Assembly: GCF_036924645.1 (NCBI RefSeq)
Contig: NZ_JAZHRX010000001.1
Location: 4,987,501-5,051,500, forward strand
Length of the DNA stretch: 64,000 bases
From: Bradyrhizobium sp. AZCC 2176
GTDB taxonomy: Bacteria > Pseudomonadota > Alphaproteobacteria > Rhizobiales > Xanthobacteraceae
Direction of reading: 5' to 3'
Shown here: in pieces, positions 54,989 to 63,559 of the stretch
Position numbering within the stretch: the stretch's first letter is position 1
Layout of the letters: every line of letters begins with the position of its first letter
Translations under genes and position numbers: made by a program
Notes under the pieces: model-generated
Seen by the model: only the letters and a program-made list of their open reading frames with translations
Database searches by the model: none
Told to the model about the DNA's origin: nothing

Positions 54989-57445
54989 ATGCAGCCGGAA
55001 TGTGGTGGGATGGGGCATATGGGCGTACGCTTCCTGTCGATCGGGACAATCTCGATATGCCTCGTTCCCGGGATTGACGGTGCCCAGGCCCAAACTGCGC
55101 CTGCAAGTAGCGAGGTCTTGCCGGCCATCGAGGTCGTCGCCCCGACCACAACCGCCAAGCCAGCCCGCAGCAGAGGGGCGTCTCAGGCCACCAGGAACCT
55201 GCGCAGGGTTTTTGTCTATCCGACCGCGCCCACGCCGACGGCCAGTTCGGGAATGGATGTCGACAAGGTGCCGGCGAGCATCAACGCGGTTGGGGCAGGG
55301 CAGATCGCGCGCACCGGATCGCTGAACATTGCGGATGCGCTGCAGCAGCAGGTGCCGGGCATCATCGTCAGCGACACGACCGGCAATCCGTTTCAGCCAG
55401 ACATCCAGTTTCGAGGCTTTACCGCATCTCCGGTCGCCGGTACGCCCCAAGGACTCGCGGTTTATCAGAACGGTGTGCGAATCAACGAAGCGTTCGGCGA
55501 TACCGTCAATTGGGACCTGATCCCGACGGCTGCGATCAGGTCGGTCACGGTCGTGACCAACAATCCCGCGTTCGGCCTTAATGCCTTGGGAGGCGCCGTC
55601 AATGTCCAGATGAAGGACGGATTCAACTATAAAGGCGCCGAAATCAACACGATGGGCGGCTCGTTCGGACGCATCCAGAGTTCGGCCCAGTATGGCAAGC
55701 AGATCGACAATTTTACCGTCTACGGCGCGCTGGAGGGAGTGCGTGACAACGGCCATCGCAATTTTTCGGAATCGGCGATCCGCCGGTTTTATGGCGATGT
55801 CGGCTACCGGACCGATAGCAGCGAATTTCACCTCAACGTGGGTGTTGCCAAGAACAATTTCGGCGCGGCAGCGACTGTACCGGTCGAACTGCTCCAGAAA
55901 TATTGGGGCGCTACCTATACGACGCCGCAGATCCACGACAACCGCGTTGCCTACGCCAATCTGACCGGAAAGGTGGAGGTGACGCCGACCTGGACGATCG
56001 AAGGTTCGGCGCGTGTTCGCGCCTTCCAGCAGAAAACGGTGGACGGCAACCCGACCGAGACGCAGCCATGTGTCGGCGATCCGACGCTGCTTTGCTTCAA
56101 CGAAGACGTCGCGCCGGGAGCGGCGGCGAACGGCCTCAACGGAATCCAGCTCGCAAATCCGTTCCCAGACACGGCAGTGCTGGGACAGATCGACCGGACA
56201 ACAACCCGTTCGACGACGACAGGGGCGACCCTGCAGGCTACCAACACCGACCAGCTGTTCGGACATAACAATCAGTTTATGGTCGGCACCAGCTTCGATT
56301 CCGGCGTCACCCGCTTCGGGGCGACCGCAGAATTGGGCACGATCGGGCCAAACTACGTGGTCACGGGCAGCGGCATATTCCTCGGCCCATCCGGCACACC
56401 GATCTCGATCGGCCCGGTCTCGCTTCGGGCCACCAATCGCTACACCGGGCTTTATGCACTCGACACGTTCGACGTGACGGACCGGTTTTCAATCTCGGGC
56501 GGCGGCCGGTTCAACTATGCAAGCATCAACCTTCAAGATCTGATCGGTACCGACCTCAACGGCAGTCATACGTTCAGCCGCTTCAATCCGATGATCGGCG
56601 GCACCTACAAGATTACGCCTGAACTCACCGCTTATGCTGGCTATTCCGAGGCAAATCGCGCGCCGACGCCGCTGGAACTCGCATGCGCCGACCCTGCACG
56701 GCCCTGTATCGTCGCGGCATTCCTGATTGCAGATCCGCCGCTGAAGCAGGTCGTATCGCGCACGGTTGAGGCGGGCTTCCGTGGCACCAAGGAGCTGAGT
56801 ATCGGAACGCTCGGATGGAAAGTCGGCGGGTTCCGCGCGACCAACGCCGATGACATTCTGGCGATTCCGAGTGAGTTGACCGGCTTTGGCTACTTCCAGA
56901 ACGTGGGTAGCACGCGGCGCCAGGGCATCGAGGCGCAGGTCAATCTGACGTCGAAGACGCTGCAACTCTATGCCAGCTATTCGCTCGTCGATGCGCGCTT
57001 CCTCGACGCCTTGCAACTCAACTCTCACAGTCCGTTCGCTGTCACCGGCAATATCCAGGTTCTGCCGGGAAATCGGATTCCGGCGATTCCCCGCGACCGC
57101 ATCAAGTTCGGCTTCGATTATGCGGTCACAGATGCTTTCAAGGTGGGCGGCGATGCGCTGTTCGTCGGCAGCCAGTATTTCGTTGGCGATGAATCCAACC
57201 AGGCACAGAGGCTGCCGTCCTACACGGTTTTCAACCTGCACGCCTCGTATCAGATCAACAAGACATTCCAGATCTACGGCCGCGTCGACAATATCCTCGA
57301 CAATCGCTATGCAACCTACGGGACGTTCTTCGATACCGGTGACGTGCCCAATTTCACCAACGGCGGCGTGGACTTTACGGATCCGCGCTCGGTCAGCCCG
57401 GCGCGGCCGCGCGCCTTCTATGCGGGGCTAAAGGCAACTTTCTAG
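54989..57445 (+). CDS. TonB-dependent receptor of the methanol/lanthanide cluster
   Basis: An 818-residue outer-membrane receptor. A signal sequence (cleavage near AQA-QT) is followed by a plug domain (about 90-210: I-A-D-A-L-Q-Q-Q-V-P-G-I, F-R-G-F-T-A-S-P, N-P-A-F-G-L-N-A-L-G-G-A-V-N-V). A 22-stranded barrel ends in an aromatic residue (G-L-K-A-T-F). Receptors beside XoxF and PQQ-ABC genes, such as LutH of Methylobacterium, take up lanthanide-chelate complexes, and the setting here supports the same function. In-frame ATGs at 55010 and 55019 are alternative starts. Confidence 0.85.
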   Translation: MQPECGGMGHMGVRFLSIGTISICLVPGIDGAQAQTAPASSEVLPAIEVVAPTTTAKPARSRGASQATRNLRRVFVYPTAPTPTASSGMDVDKVPASINAVGAGQIARTGSLNIADALQQQVPGIIVSDTTGNPFQPDIQFRGFTASPVAGTPQGLAVYQNGVRINEAFGDTVNWDLIPTAAIRSVTVVTNNPAFGLNALGGAVNVQMKDGFNYKGAEINTMGGSFGRIQSSAQYGKQIDNFTVYGALEGVRDNGHRNFSESAIRRFYGDVGYRTDSSEFHLNVGVAKNNFGAAATVPVELLQKYWGATYTTPQIHDNRVAYANLTGKVEVTPTWTIEGSARVRAFQQKTVDGNPTETQPCVGDPTLLCFNEDVAPGAAANGLNGIQLANPFPDTAVLGQIDRTTTRSTTTGATLQATNTDQLFGHNNQFMVGTSFDSGVTRFGATAELGTIGPNYVVTGSGIFLGPSGTPISIGPVSLRATNRYTGLYALDTFDVTDRFSISGGGRFNYASINLQDLIGTDLNGSHTFSRFNPMIGGTYKITPELTAYAGYSEANRAPTPLELACADPARPCIVAAFLIADPPLKQVVSRTVEAGFRGTKELSIGTLGWKVGGFRATNADDILAIPSELTGFGYFQNVGSTRRQGIEAQVNLTSKTLQLYASYSLVDARFLDALQLNSHSPFAVTGNIQVLPGNRIPAIPRDRIKFGFDYAVTDAFKVGGDALFVGSQYFVGDESNQAQRLPSYTVFNLHASYQINKTFQIYGRVDNILDNRYATYGTFFDTGDVPNFTNGGVDFTDPRSVSPARPRAFYAGLKATF

Positions 57446-57522
57446 GCCGATAACGCGGTGCGATTTCAAGCGATCGATGAAGGCGCAGAATTTCCGATTG
57501 CCGCGCAACCGCGACGTTCTAG

Positions 57523-58491
57523 TCAGGCAACATCCGGCGCCGGATCGGCGGCGTGCGCCTTGTGAATGGCGGAGGGCACGAACCCGAAATGCTTCCGGAA
57601 TACGCGGCTGAAGTGCGACGAGCTCGAAAAGCCCCACGAAAATGCAACGTCCGTGATTGTCTTGCCGTGCTGGGTTTCCAGTTCCTGCCGGCAGTGCAGC
57701 AGTCTCGCCCGCCAGATATAATCGCTGACCGTCATGCCCTTGTCGCTGAACAGCATGTGCAGATAGCGCTTGGTGCAGCCCAATGCCGCCGAGATCTGGT
57801 CGATGCACAGTTCCGGGTCGCGCAAATGCTCGCGAATGAATGCCTGTGCCCGGATGTACATCGCTTCGGGACCGACGCGATCGAACATCGTGTCGGCCTC
57901 TCGCAGCGGCAACAACAGCAGATCGATCAGCGAATCGGCGACGCCGATGGCGTTGTAGGGCGACAGCCTGTTCGCTTCATCAAACGCGGTGTGCACGAAG
58001 TCGTAGGCGATGCGGCCGGTGCCGTTACGCGCGGAGAGCTTGCACGGCAACATCTTCGCCGTACGGAACCCGCGTTCGTGAAGCAGTGCCTTGGGGACGA
58101 TCACGACCTCGTGCCGGGTTAACGAGGGGCTGACGATCGTGTGCGGACAGGAGACGTCATAGGCGAGGCAATCGCCGGGCATGATGTCGATGCGACGGCC
58201 GCTTTGTTCGAAATGCGAGATGCCGTAGGTCTGGAACAATATCTTGACGTAGGGGTGTTCGCTCAGTTTCGTGCCTGAGACCGTGTGCGCGATGCGATGC
58301 TGGCTTGCCTCGATCTGACACAGTTTGAGCTGCGAGACGGTGGTGTAATTTATCCGCCCCTCGAGCGAAGAACCTTCCAGCGGATCGACATCAAACTGGC
58401 CGCAGAGATCGGTCAGCGCATCTGACCAAGTTTGGATCTGCCTCTTCGGCGCCAACCCGGAAGTGCTGAGTGAACGAACTATATCAGACAT
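57523..58491 (-). CDS. AraC-family transcriptional regulator
   Basis: A 322-residue regulator with an N-terminal cupin-like domain (about 40-180: H-P-Y-V-K-I-L-F-Q-T-Y-G, M-P-G-D-C-L-A-Y-D) and a C-terminal double helix-turn-helix (about 220-315). The second includes I-T-D-V-A-F-S-W-G-F-S-S-S-S-H-F-S-R-V-F-R-K-H-F-G. It lies next to xoxF on the opposite strand and may control xoxF or the receptor gene. The effector is unknown. Confidence 0.9.
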   Translation of the reverse strand: MSDIVRSLSTSGLAPKRQIQTWSDALTDLCGQFDVDPLEGSSLEGRINYTTVSQLKLCQIEASQHRIAHTVSGTKLSEHPYVKILFQTYGISHFEQSGRRIDIMPGDCLAYDVSCPHTIVSPSLTRHEVVIVPKALLHERGFRTAKMLPCKLSARNGTGRIAYDFVHTAFDEANRLSPYNAIGVADSLIDLLLLPLREADTMFDRVGPEAMYIRAQAFIREHLRDPELCIDQISAALGCTKRYLHMLFSDKGMTVSDYIWRARLLHCRQELETQHGKTITDVAFSWGFSSSSHFSRVFRKHFGFVPSAIHKAHAADPAPDVA

Positions 58492-58763
58492 TGCCCAGCC
58501 ACCGATTTGAGAACAGGCCGCGACCTCCGCCTTGGCGTCAGTCAGATGGTCGTGACATTTGGACCCAATTTAGGCAGTCGTCAGGGAAGTTGCGCAGATT
58601 CTTCCCAATATCCCTTTGACAATCCTCCAACTTAGTTTCGGCGGCGTCAAGGAAAACCTCGGCCGGGAGCCGCGCGGGTGCTTGTGGGAACAAGCCCACG
58701 ATTGATGCTTCGCAGCATGAGAGGACGGCTCTCGACGACCCAAAATTAAAAAGTTCATTGTGT

Positions 58764-58799
58764 TTCGCTTTTGAGCAAACGCGGTTCGCTCTTGGGCAA
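58764..58799 (-). promoter_or_regulatory. Tandem 15-bp direct repeat, 21-bp period, upstream of xoxF
   Basis: TTCGCTTTTGAGCAA (58764-58778), 6 nt, TTCGCTCTTGGGCAA (58785-58799); the units differ at two positions. The reverse complement, TTGCCCAAGAGCGAA-N6-TTGCTCAAAAGCGAA, matches the pair upstream of pqqA (37746-37781) in sequence, spacing and period. It is 98 bp before the xoxF ATG. Confidence 0.65.
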
Positions 58800-58802
58800 G
58801 TT

Positions 58803-58820
58803 TCCCGTTTCCGAACGGGA
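58803..58820. promoter_or_regulatory. Inverted repeat in the xoxF leader region
   Basis: TCCCGTT (58803-58809), TCCG, AACGGGA (58814-58820): a perfect 7-bp stem directly after the direct repeats and 77 bp before the ATG. It could be a second operator or a leader hairpin. Confidence 0.4.
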
Positions 58821-58897
58821 TAGGAATAGGGACCAAGAATGGAAAATGGGCCGTCTCGGCGGAAACCCAAAACTCTTAAATCTGGGAGGAAACCACT

Positions 58898-60703
58898 ATG
58901 CGCAAGGTGCTATCCGCTGCCTGTCTCGGCGCCGTGGCGGCATTCGCCGCAGGCGTTGCGTACGCCAACGATGAACTGAACAAGATGGCGCAGAACCCGA
59001 AGGATTGGGTGATGCCGGCCGGCGATTACGCAAATACACGCTACTCGAAGCTGAACCAGATCACCGCAGCCAATGTCGGCAAACTACAGGTCGCCTGGAC
59101 TTTCTCGACCGGTGTGCTGCGCGGTCATGAAGGCGGGCCGCTCATCATCGGCAACATGATGTACGTCCATACGCCGTTCCCGAACAAGGTCTACGCTCTT
59201 GACCTTTCGCAAGAGAACAAGATCGTCTGGAAGTACGAGCCCAAGCAGGATCCGAACGTCATTCCGGTGATGTGCTGCGACACCGTCAACCGTGGCGTGG
59301 CCTATGGCGACGGCAAGATCTTCCTGCATCAGGCCGACACCACCTTGGTCGCGCTCGATGCCAAGACCGGGCAGGTGGCGTGGAGCACCAAGAACGGCGA
59401 TCCGGGCAAGGGCGCCACGGGTACCTCCGCGCCGCTCGTCGTCAAGGACAAGGTTCTGATCGGCATTTCCGGCGGCGAGTTTGGCGTGCAATGTCACGTC
59501 ACGGCCTACGACCTCAAGACCGGCAAGCAGGCCTGGCGCGCCTTCTCCGAAGGGCCGGACGATCAGATCATGGTTGATCCCGTCAGCACCACCGAACTCG
59601 GCAAGCCGGTCGGCAAGGATTCGAGCATCAAGACCTGGCAGGGCGATCAGTGGAAGATCGGCGGCGGCTGCACATGGGGCTGGATATCCTATGATCCCGC
59701 TCTGAATCTCATCTACTACGGCTCCGGTAACCCTTCGACCTGGAACCCGAAGCAGCGTCCCGGCGACAACAAGTGGTCGATGACCATCTGGGCGCGCAAT
59801 CCGGATACCGGCATGGCCAAGTGGGTCTATCAGATGACGCCTCACGATGAATGGGACTATGACGGCGTCAACGAAATGGTCCTCAGCGATCAGCAGGTCG
59901 GTGGCGCAGAGCGCAAGCTGTTGACTCATTTCGACCGCAACGGCTTGGCCTATACACTCGATCGTGCAACCGGCGAACTCCTGGTCGCCGAGAAGTACGA
60001 TCCGAAGGTCAACTGGACCACCGGCGTCGACATGAACAAGAGTTCGCCGACCTACGGCCGTCCCAAAGTGGTTGATCAATATTCGACCGAAAAGGGCGGC
60101 GAGGACAAGAATACCAAGGGTATCTGCCCGGCCGCGCTCGGCACCAAGGACGAACAACCGGCAGCCTACTCGCCGGACACCCAGTTGTTCTATGTGCCGA
60201 CCAACCACGTCTGCATGGATTACGAGCCTTTCAAGGTGAGCTACACCGCGGGTCAGCCCTATGTCGGCGCGACGCTCTCGATGTATCCGCCTCAGGGTGA
60301 GAGCCATATGGGCAACTTCATCGCTTGGGACGGCAAGACCGGCAAGATCGTCTGGTCGAACAAGGAGCAGTTCTCGGTGTGGTCGGGAGCGCTCGCGACG
60401 GCTGGCGGCGTGGTGTTCTACGGAACGCTCGAAGGCTATCTGAAGGCAGTCGATGCCAAGACCGGCAAGGAACTTTACAAGTTCAAGACCCCGTCGGGCA
60501 TCATCGGCAACGTCACGACCTATGAGCAGGGCGGCAGGCAGTATGTGGCCGTGCTGTCCGGTGTCGGCGGCTGGGCGGGTATCGGCCTGGCCGCAGGTCT
60601 GACCGATCCAACGGCGGGTCTCGGCGCGGTCGGTGGCTATGCCGCGCTGAGCAACTACACCGCGCTCGGCGGCACGCTCACGGTGTTCGCGCTGCCGCAA
60701 TAA
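58898..60703 (+). CDS. xoxF: XoxF, lanthanide-dependent methanol dehydrogenase
   Basis: A 601-residue periplasmic PQQ enzyme with a signal peptide (residues 1-23, cleavage near AYA-ND) and an eight-bladed propeller. The adjacent disulfide cysteines C126-C127 ([10 protein letters not shown]) contact PQQ. The active-site motif W-D-Y-D-G-V puts the catalytic Asp at 320 and an extra Asp at 322; this second Asp coordinates the lanthanide and separates XoxF from calcium-dependent MxaF, which has Ala there. It oxidises methanol to formaldehyde and passes electrons to XoxG. No mxaFI-type small subunit is encoded nearby. Confidence 0.97.
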   Translation: MRKVLSAACLGAVAAFAAGVAYANDELNKMAQNPKDWVMPAGDYANTRYSKLNQITAANVGKLQVAWTFSTGVLRGHEGGPLIIGNMMYVHTPFPNKVYALDLSQENKIVWKYEPKQDPNVIPVMCCDTVNRGVAYGDGKIFLHQADTTLVALDAKTGQVAWSTKNGDPGKGATGTSAPLVVKDKVLIGISGGEFGVQCHVTAYDLKTGKQAWRAFSEGPDDQIMVDPVSTTELGKPVGKDSSIKTWQGDQWKIGGGCTWGWISYDPALNLIYYGSGNPSTWNPKQRPGDNKWSMTIWARNPDTGMAKWVYQMTPHDEWDYDGVNEMVLSDQQVGGAERKLLTHFDRNGLAYTLDRATGELLVAEKYDPKVNWTTGVDMNKSSPTYGRPKVVDQYSTEKGGEDKNTKGICPAALGTKDEQPAAYSPDTQLFYVPTNHVCMDYEPFKVSYTAGQPYVGATLSMYPPQGESHMGNFIAWDGKTGKIVWSNKEQFSVWSGALATAGGVVFYGTLEGYLKAVDAKTGKELYKFKTPSGIIGNVTTYEQGGRQYVAVLSGVGGWAGIGLAAGLTDPTAGLGAVGGYAALSNYTALGGTLTVFALPQ

Positions 60704-60719
60704 AGCAGGACCACCTCGT

Positions 60720-60747
60720 CCGGCGCGTGGCTTGTTCCACGCGCCGG
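60720..60747 (+). terminator. Hairpin between xoxF and xoxG
   Basis: CCGGCGCGTGG (60720-60730) and CCACGCGCCGG (60737-60747) form a perfect 11-bp stem with a 6-nt loop, 16 nt after the xoxF stop. No T-run follows. It probably stabilises xoxF mRNA or reduces read-through into xoxG. Confidence 0.6.
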
Positions 60748-60778
60748 TTGATCTACATCGAATATCGAGGATGAGCTC

Positions 60779-61291
60779 TTGCGTACAATATGGTTGATTG
60801 TAGCCACTCTCTTGCTTGTGGCGCCGGGATCGGTTGCCTGCGCTGCGGACGATCCGACCGCCGTCAAGTCCGAGGATGGCAAGTATCTCGACAAGGAAGG
60901 CAACCCGACTTTCAAGGTCGCGGCCGACGGAACGGTCGATTGGTATACCTATTCCGGATATCGCCGCTATCACTCCGAATGCCATGTCTGCCACGGCCCT
61001 GACGGGATGGGATCGACCTACGCGCCGGCGCTACAGGAGTCGCTGAAGACGATGAGCTACGGCGATTTCCTCGGCGTGGTCGCGAGCGGCCGCAAGAACG
61101 TCAACACCGCGCAAGAGAGCGTCATGCCGGCATTCGGCGATAATCCGAATGTCGCCTGCTACATGGACGACCTCTACATCTATCTGCGTGCCCGCGCTTA
61201 TGATGCCGTCGGACGCGTGCGGCCCGCCAAGCGTGAAGACAAACCCGACGCCTACACTGAGGCAGAGAAGTCCTGCATGGGAGCCAAATGA
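60779..61291 (+). CDS. xoxG: XoxG, cytochrome c electron acceptor of XoxF
   Basis: A 170-residue exported class I cytochrome c (signal peptide cleaved near ACA-AD). The heme motif is C68-H-V-C71-H72, and the likely axial Met is M115 in E-S-V-M-P-A-F-G. The start codon is TTG at 60779, with GAGG upstream. The only nearby ATG (60771) is out of frame and leads to a stop after eight codons, and no in-frame ATG precedes the signal peptide. It takes electrons from reduced PQQ of XoxF to the terminal oxidase. Confidence 0.93.
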   Translation: MRTIWLIVATLLLVAPGSVACAADDPTAVKSEDGKYLDKEGNPTFKVAADGTVDWYTYSGYRRYHSECHVCHGPDGMGSTYAPALQESLKTMSYGDFLGVVASGRKNVNTAQESVMPAFGDNPNVACYMDDLYIYLRARAYDAVGRVRPAKREDKPDAYTEAEKSCMGAK

Positions 61292-61364
61292 TCACGCCGA
61301 ACATGCGAAGCGCGCGTCTCGGCAGGTTCGTGCAGCGACTTGAAAAGAAAATGTGGAGTTTAAG

Positions 61365-62471
61365 ATGAAGACCCGCGCTGCTGTCGCATTCGAGGCCAAA
61401 AAGCCTCTCGAAATCGTCGAGGTCGATCTTGATGGCCCAAAAGCCGGCGAGGTGCTCGTCGAGATAAAGGCGACCGGAATCTGCCACACCGACGCTTACA
61501 CGCTTGATGGATTTGACAGCGAAGGAATCTTTCCTTCGATTCTCGGTCATGAAGGTGCGGGCATCGTCCGCGAGGTCGGCCCGGGCGTCATCTCGGTAAA
61601 GGCAGGCGATCACGTGATTCCGCTCTACACGCCAGAGTGCCGCCAATGCAAAAGCTGCCTAAGCGGCAAGACCAATCTTTGCACTGCTATCCGCGCGACC
61701 CAGGGCAAGGGGCTGATGCCGGACGGCACCTCGCGCTTCAGCTATAAGGGCAAGCCGATCTTCCACTACATGGGCTGCTCGACCTTCTCGAACTTTACCG
61801 TGCTGCCGGAAATCGCAGTGGCAAAGATTCGCGAGGACGCGCCCTTTGACAAGAGTTGCTACATCGGTTGCGGGGTGACGACGGGCGTTGGCGCCGTGGT
61901 GAATACCGCCAAGGTGACACCGGGCGCCAACGTCGTCGTGTTCGGTCTCGGCGGCATCGGGCTCAACGTCATCCAGGGTGCGAAGATGGTTGGCGCCGAC
62001 AAGATCGTCGGCGTTGACATCAACGATTCCAAGGAGGATTGGGGCCGCCGTTTCGGCATGACCCATTTCGTCAATCCGACCAAGGTCAGCGACATCGTTC
62101 AGCATCTGGTCGGGCTTACCGACGGCGGCGCCGACTACACCTTCGACTGCACGGGCAACACCGGGGTGATGCGGCAGGCGCTCGAAGCGTGCCATCGCGG
62201 CTGGGGCGTCTCGGTCATTATCGGCGTCGCCGAGTCCGGCAAGGAAATCGCTACCCGGCCGTTCCAGCTCGTGACCGGCCGCGTCTGGAAGGGAACGGCA
62301 TTTGGCGGCGCGCGCGGCCGCACCGATGTGCCGAAAATCGTCGACTGGTACATGAACGGAAAGATCGAGATCGATCCGATGATCACACACGTCCTCAAGC
62401 TGGAGGAGATCAACCAGGGATTCGATCTCATGCACCAGGGCAAGTCGATCCGCTCGGTTGTCGTGTTCTGA
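61365..62471 (+). CDS. frmA: S-(hydroxymethyl)glutathione dehydrogenase (class III ADH)
   Basis: A 368-residue zinc-dependent alcohol dehydrogenase. Catalytic zinc ligands are C40 (T-G-I-C-H-T-D), H62-E63 (G-H-E-G-A-G) and the later C of I-G-C-G-V-T-T-G. Structural zinc cysteines are C92, C95, C98 and C106. The NAD motif is V-F-G-L-G-G-I-G. It oxidises the formaldehyde-glutathione adduct to S-formylglutathione, removing the product of XoxF. ATG 61365 has GGAG 7 nt upstream; the GTG at 61353 is less likely. Confidence 0.95.
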   Translation: MKTRAAVAFEAKKPLEIVEVDLDGPKAGEVLVEIKATGICHTDAYTLDGFDSEGIFPSILGHEGAGIVREVGPGVISVKAGDHVIPLYTPECRQCKSCLSGKTNLCTAIRATQGKGLMPDGTSRFSYKGKPIFHYMGCSTFSNFTVLPEIAVAKIREDAPFDKSCYIGCGVTTGVGAVVNTAKVTPGANVVVFGLGGIGLNVIQGAKMVGADKIVGVDINDSKEDWGRRFGMTHFVNPTKVSDIVQHLVGLTDGGADYTFDCTGNTGVMRQALEACHRGWGVSVIIGVAESGKEIATRPFQLVTGRVWKGTAFGGARGRTDVPKIVDWYMNGKIEIDPMITHVLKLEEINQGFDLMHQGKSIRSVVVF

Positions 62472-62504
62472 CTGGAGAACTTCAAACACAAGGAGGATAA
62501 GCCC

Positions 62505-63074
62505 ATGACTGTTCATATTCACCCATCGATTGACAGCGGCGTAAAGAAGGGGACCGGCAGCTTCGCCGGCGGCACCCTTGTCTGCAAATGCACGGACAGG
62601 CCGGTCAAGGTCGCCATCAAGGGCGATGTCGCCCACAACCACGCCTGCGGCTGCACCAAATGCTGGAAGCCCGAAGGCGCAACCTTCTCCGTCGTGGCCG
62701 TCGTCCCGCGCGACAATGTGAAGGTGATCGAGAACGGCGACAAGCTGCAGATTGTCGACGCGGCGGCGGCGATCCAGCGCTATGCCTGCAAAGCCTGCGG
62801 CACGCATATGTACGGCCGGATCGAGAACACCGGGCATCCATTCTACGGGCTCGACTTCATCCATCCCGAGCTGTTCCAGGAGGGTGGATGGGCGGCACCG
62901 GGGTTTGCCGCGTTCGTATCGTCCGTACTGGAGTCTGGCGTCCAGCCGGGCGAGATGGATGGAATCAGGGCTAGGCTGAAGGAACTCGGGCTGGAACCCT
63001 ATGATTGCCTGTCACCGCCTTTGATGGATGCGATCTCGAGCCATGTGGCCAAGGCCAAGGCAAAAGCAGCTTGA
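62505..63074 (+). CDS. gfa: Gfa-like glutathione-formaldehyde protein
   Basis: A 189-residue cytoplasmic protein of the GFA/CENP-V fold. Zinc cysteines are visible in [15 protein letters not shown] and [12 protein letters not shown]. Paracoccus Gfa was described as speeding S-hydroxymethylglutathione formation, although its catalytic role has since been questioned. AGGAGG lies before the ATG, and the gene follows frmA by 33 bp, probably in one operon with xoxFG. Confidence 0.93.
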   Translation: MTVHIHPSIDSGVKKGTGSFAGGTLVCKCTDRPVKVAIKGDVAHNHACGCTKCWKPEGATFSVVAVVPRDNVKVIENGDKLQIVDAAAAIQRYACKACGTHMYGRIENTGHPFYGLDFIHPELFQEGGWAAPGFAAFVSSVLESGVQPGEMDGIRARLKELGLEPYDCLSPPLMDAISSHVAKAKAKAA

Positions 63075-63559
63075 ACAAAGGCGGCTTGAACAAAGCGGCC
63101 TGAAACCGGCGCTGGCCTGATGCTGCGCAATTTTTGAACTCGCGCTGATGGCGATTGCCATCAGCGGAGTTTCAGCAGCGCCGCGAGGTCATGCAATTCG
63201 TTTGTTGATGCTTGTTGATGCTGGCGCGTAAAGTAGCCCGCCGGCAGCAAAGGTCATGCAGCCACCCGAGCCGGCGGCTTTCTGGCGCGAGTGGCCCCCC
63301 TACACAATTCCCTGATACCGAAGCCCTCTGAGGTCTTTGCTCAATCGCCATGCCGTCCATGGCAAGTTGGGGCGCGTGCGCAATCGGCTGCACTTGACCG
63401 ATCGTCTGATTTTGCATGCTGCGGTGCGATGTGCTTTGCCGTGGCAGCCGCAATGCTGAAGGCCGACGTCTTTCGAAGGTGTTGACCCATTGAGCGGTTC
63501 CCTTCTATGGACGATGCTGCCTGACCGCACAGACGTTACCTCGCGAAGGATTCCCCACG
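63075..63559. other. 485-bp gap with a hairpin and a short tandem repeat
   Basis: No credible gene is visible here. CGCTGATGGC (63143-63152) and GCCATCAGCG (63157-63166) form a perfect 10-bp hairpin with a GATT loop, likely the end of the gfa transcript. TTGTTGATGC is repeated twice in tandem at 63202-63221. A minus-strand frame at 63172-63453 lacks a ribosome binding site and recognisable content. Confidence 0.5.
63143..63166 (+). terminator. Hairpin downstream of gfa
   Basis: A perfect 10-bp stem with a 4-nt loop, about 70 nt after the gfa stop. No strong T-run follows, so it may act as an mRNA 3' end stabiliser or a Rho-assisted terminator. Confidence 0.5.

Larger units (their letters stand above)
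58492..58897 (+). promoter_or_regulatory. xoxF upstream region (406 bp)
   Basis: No gene is visible here. The region holds the 15-bp direct repeats (58764-58799), a perfect 7-bp inverted repeat (58803-58820) and a GGAGGAAACCACT ribosome binding site before the xoxF ATG. Frames crossing it lack starts with ribosome binding sites. It must contain the promoters of xoxF and the divergent AraC gene. Confidence 0.6.

Noticed and set aside
59084..60994. 636-codon open frame on the minus strand opposite xoxF
   Set aside because: High GC and codon bias keep the antisense frame open; the plus strand encodes an unmistakable XoxF, and the frame has no family motifs.
38278..63074. Search for lanmodulin or another EF-hand lanthanide protein
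   Set aside because: No small exported protein in the cluster carries D-x-D-x-D-G-type EF-hand loops, so lanmodulin is not claimed.
63172..63453. 93-codon minus-strand frame in the gap after gfa
   Set aside because: No ribosome binding site, mixed composition and no family motif; crosses a short tandem repeat.
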